DNA from: Fredericiella sp963839515
Lineage (GTDB): Bacteria > Chloroflexota > Anaerolineae > Caldilineales > Caldilineaceae
DNA length: 64,000 nucleotides
Assembly: GCA_963839515.1 (NCBI GenBank)
Contig: CAWIVN010000004.1
Span: 1-64,000 of the forward strand
Direction of reading: 5' to 3'
Made by a program: the position numbers and the translations under genes. The notes beneath the pieces are model-generated. The model was not told the DNA's origin. It did not search any database and worked only from the letters and a program-made list of their open reading frames with translations. Below are positions 25,915 to 35,464 of the stretch, in pieces (within the stretch, counting starts at the first letter, position 1; each line of letters begins with the position of its first letter).

Positions 25915-27489
25915 CTATTCTGTGGCCCGTGCGTGTTCCGCAAGATAGTGCGTCTCTGGCGCAAATCCTGCAATCTGCCGCTCCTGGATATTGTACTCGG
26001 AGAGGATACTGCGCGCCACACGCAGTCCGCCTAGCGCCACCGCGGCGGTGGACTGCCCCGGAAAGATGCTGTCGCCGACCATCCACACGTTGGGAAGGAG
26101 GCGCGGCGCCCAGGCGCGCAGCAGGTTGGTCTGCGGGAATCCGCCTACCCAGCCCCAAGCGCGCCGTGTGAAGCGCTGGAATGTGACAGGCGTGCCGGGC
26201 ATGACCAGCACCGCCGCCTCGCGCAGGCGCGGCAAAGCTACTTCCGCCGCTGCCAACATTCGACTGACATAATGTTCCTTGCGCTGTTCATAACGCCGTG
26301 GATCGTAGCGGCGCAGCGTCCACCAGGGCTTTAAGGCGGTGTGGGTGCTGATAGTCAACGCTCGCTTGCCGGCTGGCGCACGATTCTTGTCCCAGCCGGG
26401 GCTGAGTGATAAGAAGACGGAATTACCTTCGGCCATGGGCTCGCGCAGCAAGACCTGGCGGTGGAGGATCTCCTCTGGCGGCAGGGCGGACGCGTCTACG
26501 CCGACGTAGACCATAAATGCGCCCCAACCATCCTCAGGCTGTTCGGGCAGATGGCGCAGCTTTGGCGGCGCAGCTCCGCCGAGCAAGGGGGCAATGTTCC
26601 AGGGTGGCAGATTGGCGACGACAAGATCGGCGGGAAAACTGTCGCCGCGCTTGGTTTCGACAGCCACCGGCCGTCCCTGTTCGACTATGATTTTGCTGAC
26701 TTCCTGCCGATAGAGCACCCTGCCGCCGTGGGCGCGGATCGCATCAGCCAGGGTAGTGGCGATCGTTCCGATCCCACCTTCCATGTGGACGACACCGCGC
26801 CGGGGCAGGTCGAGTGCGGAGGCCCCGTATAAGGCATTGGCATGGGTGCTTGTCGCCTGGGCGGCAATCAGCAGTTGGGCATCCACAAACTGGCGCATGG
26901 CGGCTGGCGCACCGCCCAGATGCGCGGCGACTGGTCGCAGTGCATCGGCCCACAGCCGTGGATTGAGGTGACTGAACGGATTGCCACCCAGCCAGCCGAG
27001 TCCGTCGCCGATAAGGCGGCCCGCTTCGCCGGCGGACTGCGGCGGCCAGGGAGGGGTGCGCAGCGCCAGGTCCCAAAGTGCGTCGGCCGTGCGTTCCTGC
27101 CAGCGCCAGAAGGCGTGGCTTTGCGGCCCAAAGGCGCGCTCATGTTCGTCCCACCGCCGTTCATCGCCGAAGCGTGTAACGGTCAAACCACCGGGAAGAT
27201 GCACCGCCATCGAGGGTTCCGACGCATGGGCTGGCCACTGCTTGATTCCGACAGCCTTGGCCACGACGTCCATAGGACCGCCGGGATAGAAGCCGCCGGC
27301 GAGGGTGGCGCCGGCGTCAAAACGGTACTGCTTGTGGAAAAAGGTGCCGGCGCAGCCGCCGGGATAGACATGCGCCTCAAGTACGGTGACGTCGAGACCT
27401 GCTTGTGCCAGCAGCGCAGCCGTCGTGAGGCCACCGATGCCGGCGCCTATGACGGCTATCCGGTCTCTCGTGCGGTTCGGTGCTGGCAT
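25915..27489 (-). CDS. CrtI/CrtD-like FAD-dependent carotenoid desaturase or isomerase
   Basis: The 524-residue flavoprotein begins with the dinucleotide-binding motif RIAVIGAGIGGLTTAALLAQ and the YPGGCAGTF loop typical of phytoene desaturase-type enzymes and carotenoid isomerases (CrtISO/CrtD). It continues with VVHMEGGIGTIATTLADAIR in mid-protein. The C-terminal FAD-binding segment is NVWMVGDSIFPGQSTAAVAL. With crtB nearby it most likely acts on a carotene in the same pathway; whether it desaturates, isomerises or hydrates cannot be read. It follows the SRPBCC gene by 30 bp. Confidence 0.82.
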   Translation of the reverse strand: MPAPNRTRDRIAVIGAGIGGLTTAALLAQAGLDVTVLEAHVYPGGCAGTFFHKQYRFDAGATLAGGFYPGGPMDVVAKAVGIKQWPAHASEPSMAVHLPGGLTVTRFGDERRWDEHERAFGPQSHAFWRWQERTADALWDLALRTPPWPPQSAGEAGRLIGDGLGWLGGNPFSHLNPRLWADALRPVAAHLGGAPAAMRQFVDAQLLIAAQATSTHANALYGASALDLPRRGVVHMEGGIGTIATTLADAIRAHGGRVLYRQEVSKIIVEQGRPVAVETKRGDSFPADLVVANLPPWNIAPLLGGAAPPKLRHLPEQPEDGWGAFMVYVGVDASALPPEEILHRQVLLREPMAEGNSVFLSLSPGWDKNRAPAGKRALTISTHTALKPWWTLRRYDPRRYEQRKEHYVSRMLAAAEVALPRLREAAVLVMPGTPVTFQRFTRRAWGWVGGFPQTNLLRAWAPRLLPNVWMVGDSIFPGQSTAAVALGGLRVARSILSEYNIQERQIAGFAPETHYLAEHARATE

Positions 27490-27519
27490 ATATGGCCTTC
27501 CTTTGCAGACCGGCGGTCC

Positions 27520-27987
27520 TTAGACTGCGACGGTGACCGTTTGTTTGCGGCCTTCGAGCAGGCGGCGTGTCTTCCAGCCGCGGTAGGCGAATAGGATGGG
27601 TAAGTTGAGCCACATGCCCGCGCCGACCATTTTCCACCACCGGTTGTCGCTCAACTCGGCCTCGACCTGGTCGATAACCAAGGTCTTCTCCGGGCCATGC
27701 GCAACATAGGTGTGAAGATGCCTCCAGCTTGCGAACGGTCCAGATATCTGGCGGTCTACGAAGCTGACGGGGGTGGTCTGCTCGATCCGGGCTAGCCAAT
27801 GAATCGGCAGCGGTCCCAGCCACATGGTGAAATCCATCTCGTCGCCTTCGCTGAGTCGTTCGGGCGCGTTGTGAACGCGCACAATGACCGGCGGCGGTGT
27901 GATGGCGCCCATGCTGTCAGAGTTGCGATGAAAGTCCGCCACGACGGACTGGGGTGCTGCCACTTCAAAGCTGTGTCGGTAGATCAT
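27520..27987 (-). CDS. SRPBCC (START-fold) family protein
   Basis: The 155-residue protein begins MIYRHSFEVAAPQSVVADFH, the first strand and helix of the SRPBCC fold, and contains ISGPFASWRHLHTYVAHGPE, a feature shared with small SRPBCC proteins found beside TIGR01777 epimerases and in LitR-linked clusters. The fold makes a hydrophobic ligand-binding pocket; the ligand is unknown. Its start lies 11 bp after the epimerase stop. Confidence 0.78.
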   Translation of the reverse strand: MIYRHSFEVAAPQSVVADFHRNSDSMGAITPPPVIVRVHNAPERLSEGDEMDFTMWLGPLPIHWLARIEQTTPVSFVDRQISGPFASWRHLHTYVAHGPEKTLVIDQVEAELSDNRWWKMVGAGMWLNLPILFAYRGWKTRRLLEGRKQTVTVAV

Positions 27988-27998
27988 ATCGCCGCCTG

Positions 27999-28976
27999 TC
28001 AGGCCTTCACCTTTTCCGTTGGCCGCGCCTGGTTTGCCTGGTCGTTCTCGCCGGCGGCCTCTGACTTGCCCAGCAAGTTACGCAATGCACCCTGGACCGT
28101 CTCGTATTTGAACGGAAAGTTCAGCCCCTGCAACTTGGTGGGTACAGCGCGCTGGCCGTCAAGCACGAGCGTCGACATGTCCCCCAGCACAGTCTTTAGG
28201 GCAAACCCAGGCGCGGGCATGAAGGAGGGTCGCCCCATCACTTCGCCGATCTGTTTGGCCATTTCACTGTTGGTAACGGGATTCGGTGCAGACAGGTTGA
28301 ACGGGCCGTCAGCTTGGTCAGTATTCAGCAAAAACTGGATGGCGCGCACCTCATCCTCGATATGGATCCAGGGCAGCCACTGTTTGCCGTTGCCAAGCGG
28401 TCCGCCGGCAAAGAACTTGAAGGGAAGGAGCAACTTGGGGAAGGCGCCACCCTCGTTGGCAAGCACGATACCCGTGCGCAGCACCGGCCGGCGCACGCCC
28501 ATGCGTGTGGCTGCTGCGGTCGAGGCCTCCCAGTCGAAGCACACCTTTGACAAGAAATCGTTGCCGGGCGACGCCGCTTCGGTGACCAACTTATCCCCCG
28601 TGGTGGTGCCGTAGTAACCGACGGCGGAGGCTTGCACCAGCACCTTGGGCTTGACAGCTGCGGCCGAGATAGCCTCCAGCACGGCTTTGCCGGCCATAGT
28701 GCGGCTTTGCCGGATCTTCTGCTTGCGGTCGTTGTTCCAACGCCCGTCGCCGATGCCTTCGCCGGCAAAGTTGATGATGGCGTCAGCGCCGTCCGCAAGC
28801 TGGCCCCACCCCTGGGCGCTCTGGCCATCCCACGCGGCCAGTTTGACCCCCGCCACCATGTCCTTGATTTTGTCCGGGTTCCGGCTCAAAACTGTCACGT
28901 CATGGCCTTCCGCCACCAGCGCTGTGCTCAACGGTCGCCCAATTAAGCCCGTGCCCCCAGTAATAACGATGCGCAT
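27999..28976 (-). CDS. TIGR01777-family NAD(P)-dependent epimerase/reductase
   Basis: The 325-residue SDR-superfamily protein starts MRIVITGGTGLIGRPLSTAL and contains AIINFAGEGIGDGRWNNDRK, VQASAVGYYGTTTGDKLVTE and GIVLANEGGAFPKLLLPFKF, all TIGR01777/YfcH features, plus the DUF1731 tail (PAPGFALKTVLGDMSTLVLD, GQRAVP). GGAAGGAG precedes the ATG at 28976. The family's reaction is not established. It sits directly after litR, as in other LitR clusters. Confidence 0.88.
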   Translation of the reverse strand: MRIVITGGTGLIGRPLSTALVAEGHDVTVLSRNPDKIKDMVAGVKLAAWDGQSAQGWGQLADGADAIINFAGEGIGDGRWNNDRKQKIRQSRTMAGKAVLEAISAAAVKPKVLVQASAVGYYGTTTGDKLVTEAASPGNDFLSKVCFDWEASTAAATRMGVRRPVLRTGIVLANEGGAFPKLLLPFKFFAGGPLGNGKQWLPWIHIEDEVRAIQFLLNTDQADGPFNLSAPNPVTNSEMAKQIGEVMGRPSFMPAPGFALKTVLGDMSTLVLDGQRAVPTKLQGLNFPFKYETVQGALRNLLGKSEAAGENDQANQARPTEKVKA

Positions 28977-29001
28977 GGTACTTCTCCTTCCTGATAGAGC
29001 C

Positions 29002-30408
<1,407 letters not shown>

Positions 30409-30688
30409 GCTTGTCCTGCGGTTTGTAAGGGTGCCCCCGTACAGAGATATTATGTCTGACCCATTGCCTGACACTCGTAGTCTAACATGCCCCTTGTGGC
30501 TTGTCAAGCATTTGCATAAGATTTTTCTAGGTTGTTTCTGGATATTTGTTGGACAAATGGTGGCAGGATTGCTTGACAAGGCAATGTGTGTATGTTACCG
30601 TATGTACAGTGGCAGGGGCTGTCAGCGTGCTTCCAAGCCTTACTGCGACTGTCATCGAATTCAGCGGGACCTTGAGGGAGATCGAGCC
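30409..30688. promoter_or_regulatory. litR-crtB divergent control region
   Basis: A minus-strand promoter is visible as TTGACA, a 17-bp spacer, then TAGACT, overlapping the palindrome GCTTGTCAAGC near 30498-30508 and reading toward litR. A second TTGACA (GCTTGACAAGG, about 30569) points toward crtB with a weak -10. The two CTTG(A/T)CAAG sites are candidate LitR/CarH operators covering the -35 boxes, as in known CarH-controlled promoters. This is by position and symmetry only. Confidence 0.45.
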
Positions 30689-31663
30689 ATGCAACTGGAA
30701 CATGCCTGGGAGCACAACCTCCTCGATCGGGCGCACGAAGCATTGCACCGCCATGAAGATCGGCCTGCACACGCTGCCACCTACACGAATGATGTGCTGG
30801 AGGCAGCGTATGCCTATTGCGACAGTATCACCTCAGTCAACAGCCGCTCGTTTCATCTCGCCTCAGGCCTGCTGCCCTGCGAACAACGCTCGGCCGTGCG
30901 CGCCTTGTATGCATTTTGTCGAGTTAGTGATGACATCGTCGATCGCAGAGTAGAGGGGGCGGCTGACGACCGCAGTGCCCGGTTGGAGGAATGGCGCCGG
31001 CTGGCCACGACTAACCATCCGCCTAGCGACCAACCGGTGGCCGTGGCGTGGGCTTATGCGCGCGAGCGCTATCAGGTTCCCAGCCGTTATGCTGAGCAAT
31101 TGATCGACGGCGTTGCGCGCGACCTGGCGCAAACACGCTATCAAACTTTTGCCGAGTTGGCCTCCTATTGCTATGGCGTGGCATCCACCGTAGGGCTGAT
31201 GAGCATGCACATCATAGGCTTTGCCGGCAACCAGGCAATTCCCTATGCCATCAAGCTGGGCGTGGCGCTGCAGATGACGAATATTTTGCGCGATGTTGGG
31301 GACGACTGGCGGGCAGGTAGGGTCTACCTGCCACAAGTCGAACTGGCTCAATATGGTCTCGGCGAGGATGACCTGGCCGCCGGCGAGGTGACGGACCGCT
31401 GGCGTGACTTTATGCGTTTCCAGATCGAGCGCAACCGCCGGCTGTATGCCGAGTCTTTGCCTGGCATCGGCTTGCTGCACAAGGATGGCCGTTTTGCGAT
31501 AAGCGCTGCCGCCGCACTATACCAGGGAATTCTTGACGCCATCGAGCGCGCCGACTACGATGTGTTCTCTCACCGCGCCTATGTGGGCAAGTGGGGGAAA
31601 CTGCGCATGCTGCCGGGGATCTGGTGGCGCAGCCGCAAACATGGGGTCAGCGAGGACTGGTAG
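30689..31663 (+). CDS. crtB: Phytoene synthase
   Basis: The 324-residue protein is a trans-isoprenyl diphosphate synthase of the squalene/phytoene synthase family. It has RSFHLASGLLPCEQRSAVRA, the first Asp-rich motif in ALYAFCRVSDDIVD, the CYGVASTVGLM segment, and the second Asp-rich motif in QMTNILRDVGDDW RAGRVYLP. The downstream desaturase and light regulator favour phytoene synthase over squalene synthase. GAGGGAG precedes the ATG at 30689. It makes phytoene from two geranylgeranyl diphosphates and is likely under LitR control. Confidence 0.92.
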   Translation: MQLEHAWEHNLLDRAHEALHRHEDRPAHAATYTNDVLEAAYAYCDSITSVNSRSFHLASGLLPCEQRSAVRALYAFCRVSDDIVDRRVEGAADDRSARLEEWRRLATTNHPPSDQPVAVAWAYARERYQVPSRYAEQLIDGVARDLAQTRYQTFAELASYCYGVASTVGLMSMHIIGFAGNQAIPYAIKLGVALQMTNILRDVGDDWRAGRVYLPQVELAQYGLGEDDLAAGEVTDRWRDFMRFQIERNRRLYAESLPGIGLLHKDGRFAISAAAALYQGILDAIERADYDVFSHRAYVGKWGKLRMLPGIWWRSRKHGVSEDW

Positions 31664-31764
31664 TCGACAGAGCCGCCGGTAGTGAGGGTCGACCGGGTCC
31701 TGAGTATGCGCAATGCAGTTCAATCGCGGCAATTACAACAGCCCGGACTGCGCAGGACAAGGCC

Positions 31765-34463
31765 ATGGAACCGCAGACAAAACCCCAAGCCGAGGCACAG
31801 CCTGGATCAAAGCTCGCCATCCGCCTTTTAGGCGAGTTTGTGGTGACCCACGCCCAGCAGCCCGTCAGTGGGTTGGCAGGCGATCGTCCACAGTCATTGC
31901 TTGCCTATTTGCTGCTCCATCGTGATGCCCCCCAGTCGCGCCGTTATCTTTCGTTCTTGCTGTGGCCGGACTCATCCGAGGCTCAAGCGCGCAGCAACCT
32001 GCGCAACCTGCTCTTCTCCTTGCGGCAGGCGTTGCCGCAGGCAGATGCCTATCTTGTAAGCGACGCCTCGACCATCCAATGGCGACCAACTGCTCCAGTT
32101 CAATTGGACGTAGCGGACTTTTGCGACGCCTTGGCCGAGGCGCGCCGCCATGCCCAACAGCACGACGATGGCGCCTGCGCGCGCTGGCTCGAGGCGGCCA
32201 TCGCCAGTTATGGTGGCGATCTGCTGCCAGGCTGTTACGATGATTGGCTGATCGCCGAGCGCGAAAAACTGCGCCAGGAGTACGGCGAGGCGTTGGCCGG
32301 CCTGGTGGCCCTGTGGGAGAAGCAGGGTGACTATGCTGCCGCGCTGCGTCCTGCCCAGCGTTACCTGCAGACCGATCCTCTCAACGAGGCTGCCTATATC
32401 CAGTTGATGCGGCTGCATGCACTCGCCGGCGATCGCGCAGCCGTGCAGCGGCTGTACCAGAACTGCGTGGTCGTACTGCAGCGCGAGCTGGATGTCGAAC
32501 CTTCACCCGCAACCCAGAAAGCATACCAGGAATACATGCGCCTGGTTCCTGCCAGTCAGCGCCAGCCTGCACCCGGTAAGCAGCCAGCTGCGCCCCCCAG
32601 GGGGCAGCCACTGCCGGCACGGCGCTGCAAGGCGAGGCTGTGGCTGAACCTGAAGCTGTACATTTGCCTGCGCCGGCGCCCAGCCCTGATGCTATAGGCG
32701 AGCGTGCCTGGCGGCCGCGCCCGCTGCCGGCGCCTGCCACACCATTCCTCGGTCGCGAGCTGGAACTGGCCCAAATCGCCGAGCGGTTGGCCGACCCTAG
32801 TTGCCGTCTGCTGACGCTGTTGGGGCCGGGTGGCATCGGCAAGACGCGCCTGGCGCTGCAGGTCGCTGCCGGCCACCAGCCGGTTTTTGCCGACGGCGTG
32901 GCCTATGTCTCGCTGGCAGGAGTAGAGACAGGCGAGCGGGCGGAGTCAGACCTGGCCTCGGCACTGGCCGGCGCCCTCAACGCTCCCTTCCGTGACAGCG
33001 AAGATGCGCAGGCGCAGTTGACTGCGGTACTGCGACCGCTGGAACTGCTCTTGGTGGTCGACAATTTTGAGCACCTGGCCGGCGAGGCGGGGCTGCTGGC
33101 TGATCTGCTGATGGAGGCGCCTCGCTGCAAGTTGTTGGTGACATCGCGCCAGCAATTGGATCTTGTCGAGGAATGGATCTACGAACTGCAAGGCTTGCCG
33201 CTGCCTACCGGCGCCGACGGCGAAGAAAGCAGTGCCGTCGTCCTGTTTGAGCGCAGCGCCCGCCGCAGCAGCCATGCCTTTGCGCTGGACGAATCCAGCC
33301 GGGGCGCAGTCGTTCAGATCTGCCGGCTGGTGAGTGGGATGCCGCTGGCCATCGAACTGGCAGCCGGTTGGGTGCGGCTGCTCTCCTGCGCCGAAATTGC
33401 GGTCGAGGTCGCGCGCAGCCTGGATGTGCTGGCTGCCGGCCAGCGCAACCTCCCCGAACGGCACCGCAGCATGCGCGCGGTTTTCGAGTATTCGTGGCGG
33501 CTGTTGAGCCAGGGTGAACAGACTGTGCTGGCTGCACTTTCGGTATTTGCCGGCGGTTTCGGCCGTGATGCCGCACAGGCAGTGGCTCAGGCAGGTCTGC
33601 CCATGCCCATGGCGCTGGCATCCAAGTCACTGGTGCAGCGTATGGATGCAGGCCGCTACATGCTGCACGAGTTGGTGCGCCAGTACGCGCAGGAACAGCT
33701 GACGAACTCGCCGCAGTGGACGCCCGTGCGCGATAGTCACCTGGCCTACGTTGCCGGGCTGGCTGGTCAACATGCTGGGCGACACCCCGCACGCCAAACA
33801 GCTGCAACTCGAAAGCCTCGCCTTGTGCCGTGCCTGTGGCGATGAAAGAGGTATGGCCGAGGCCTTGGACGCATTGGGTGATAGCGTCTGGTTCGAAGGT
33901 GCGCTGGACGAAGCCAAGTCCTATTACAGTGAGGGCTTGGCGTTGCGCCGGCGGCTGGGCAATCCGAGCGCCGTCGGCCTGGCGCTGTACAGCTTGGGAC
34001 GGCTGGAGGTGGATTACGGCAGCCTGCTGGAAGCACAGCCTCTACTGGAGGAAGCGCTCACGCTGCTGCGGCGCATTGGCGACCCGCGCGGCGTGGCACT
34101 GTCGCTCAACGGATTCGGACGGGCTGCCTTGCGCCGCGGCGAACCGGCAGAGGCCGATCAACTGATACCGCGGCGTTGGTGACTTTTGCCGAACTAGGTA
34201 ACCGCATCGACATCCCGGAATGCCTGGAGGAACTGGCGCTTGTGGCCGAAGCCTGTGGGCAGGAACTGCGTGCGGCACGGTTGTTGGGCGCGGCGTCTGC
34301 CATGCGCAACGTCACGGGGGCACGTTTTTCGGTAGACGAGCAGGCAGTGGCCGGTATGCTGCTACGCATGAGCGAAGACCCGGAGCGAAAGGCGGCGCTC
34401 GTCGAGGGCAATCATTTCAGCCAAGACCAGGCAGTAGTTTACGCGCTGTCTGATACTGTCTGA
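31765..34463 (+). pseudogene. SARP/BTAD transcriptional regulator with NB-ARC ATPase, broken
   Basis: The first frame (31765-32697) encodes the OmpR-like DNA-binding and BTAD domains of AfsR-type activators (LAIRLLGEFVVTHAQQ, RRYLSFLLWPDSSEAQARSN, LRNLLFSLRQ, then the BTAD TPRs ending VLQRELDVEPSPATQ). After a shift near 32560-32640 comes an NB-ARC ATPase with Walker A LLGPGGIGKTRLALQV and Walker B LELLLVVDNFEHL. A second shift near 33770 leads to TPR-like repeats (LDEAKSYYSEGLALRRRLGN), and a third near 34150-34180 to the last block. The C-terminal TPR region is shorter than usual for LuxR/SARP-type proteins, suggesting deletion as well. The final stop lies in the GTCTGAACCTTGATT repeat. Confidence 0.8.
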
Positions 34464-34504
34464 ACCTTGATTCATGGCTTAATCCCACGAATCAAGGTTC
34501 AGAC
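34458..34504. repeat. Palindromic copy of the GTCTGAACCTTGATT interspersed repeat
   Basis: Perfect 16-bp arms (34458-34473 and 34489-34504; GTCTGAACCTTGATTC and complement) flank a 15-bp centre. The element is shared by the 3' ends of two converging genes: it contains the stop of the SARP pseudogene and encodes Ser-Glu-Pro-stop of hypA on the other strand. It can form a strong hairpin and may act as a bidirectional terminator. Confidence 0.85.
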
Positions 34505-34743
34505 AGCTCGATCGCCACCAACTCCAGCGCGTCGCTGGCCTCTTGCCACTGAATACGCAGTTCGGACCCCTGCAGGCGCGTGCCTTGTGCAACCGGTTCC
34601 CACGCAAATTGCAGCGCCTCGGGTACGACCGACGACAGTGTACCGATGCGAATGTCCACGGCTGTGACAGTTGCGTGAGGTTCGGCGACTAGCTGTTCTT
34701 CGACCAACTCCGCCAGACTCATGGCGATCGAGAGCTCGTGCAC
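34492..34743 (-). CDS. hypA: HypA-like nickel chaperone lacking the zinc ribbon
   Basis: From the GTG at 34743 the 83-residue product reads HELSIAMSLAELVEEQLV, then VTAVDIRIGTLSSVVPEALQ and GSELRIQWQEA, the normal HypA N-terminal domain with the Ni-binding His2-Glu3. It then jumps straight to SDALELVAIELSEP, which corresponds to the end of HypA. The central zinc ribbon with two CxxC pairs (about 30 residues in normal 113-120-residue HypA) is absent, and no Cys remains in the protein. An in-frame deletion is the simplest reading. It starts 4 bp after hypB. Metal transfer may still be possible, but zinc-dependent structure is lost. Confidence 0.75.
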   Translation of the reverse strand: MHELSIAMSLAELVEEQLVAEPHATVTAVDIRIGTLSSVVPEALQFAWEPVAQGTRLQGSELRIQWQEASDALELVAIELSEP

Positions 34744-34747
34744 TGCG

Positions 34748-35422
34748 TCAGCCGCCCGCCTGTTTTGCCTGCCACTGGCTGCGCAGGTACGCAATCCACG
34801 GCTCGAAGCCTATCCCTGTCTTGGCCGACAGCTTGAAGATGGCGGCGCCCGGCCGCACCTGGCGGATGTTGGCCTCCAGCAGCTGCACGTCACACTCGAC
34901 GGCGGCGGCGAGGTCCAGCTTGTTGATAATCACGACGTCAGCCGTGTTGATCAGCGTGGGGTACTTTAGCGGCTTGTCTTCGCCTTCGGTGGTGGAGAGC
35001 AGCAGCACCCGCAAGTCTTCGCCCAGGTCAAAGTCGCCGGGGCAGACCAGGTTGCCGACGTTCTCGACCAACAGGTAGTCCAGATCGGCCAGGTCCCAGT
35101 CCGCTATTGCGTCAGCTACCATGCCGGCTTCAAGATGGCACATCGTGCCCGTGAGAATCTGCTTGGCCGGCGCTCCGCTTTGCGCCAGGCGGTCAGCATC
35201 GTTGGCCGTGGCCAGGTCGCCGGTCACGGCGGCACAGCGCTGGGTTTTGCCCAACTCGACCAGCGTGCGCCGCAGCAACTCGGTCTTGCCGGCGCCCGGC
35301 CCGCTCACAAAGTTGACGGCCAGCACCACATACTGCGCAAACGAGGTGCGCAGCATGTAGGCCAGGCGGTCGTTCTTCTCGAGAATGTTCTTGCGTACTT
35401 CCAGGATGCGCGGCTGCGCCAT
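34748..35422 (-). CDS. hypB: HypB GTPase, hydrogenase/urease nickel insertion
   Basis: The 224-residue SIMIBI-class GTPase shows the P-loop FVSGPGAGKTELLRRTLVEL, the switch region TGDLATANDADRL, the metal-binding Cys-His in ILTGTMCHLEAGMV, the conserved VENVGNLVCPGDFDLGE and the guanine motif INKLDLA. There is no N-terminal His-rich nickel-storage stretch. HypB and HypA together load Ni into NiFe hydrogenase, but no hydrogenase genes or other hyp genes are in the window. Two copies of CTGCTTTGCTGGTCAC sit just upstream of its start. Confidence 0.92.
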   Translation of the reverse strand: MAQPRILEVRKNILEKNDRLAYMLRTSFAQYVVLAVNFVSGPGAGKTELLRRTLVELGKTQRCAAVTGDLATANDADRLAQSGAPAKQILTGTMCHLEAGMVADAIADWDLADLDYLLVENVGNLVCPGDFDLGEDLRVLLLSTTEGEDKPLKYPTLINTADVVIINKLDLAAAVECDVQLLEANIRQVRPGAAIFKLSAKTGIGFEPWIAYLRSQWQAKQAGG

Positions 35423-35464
35423 ATACGCCTGCTTTGCTGGTCACCTGCTTTGCTGGTCACCTGC

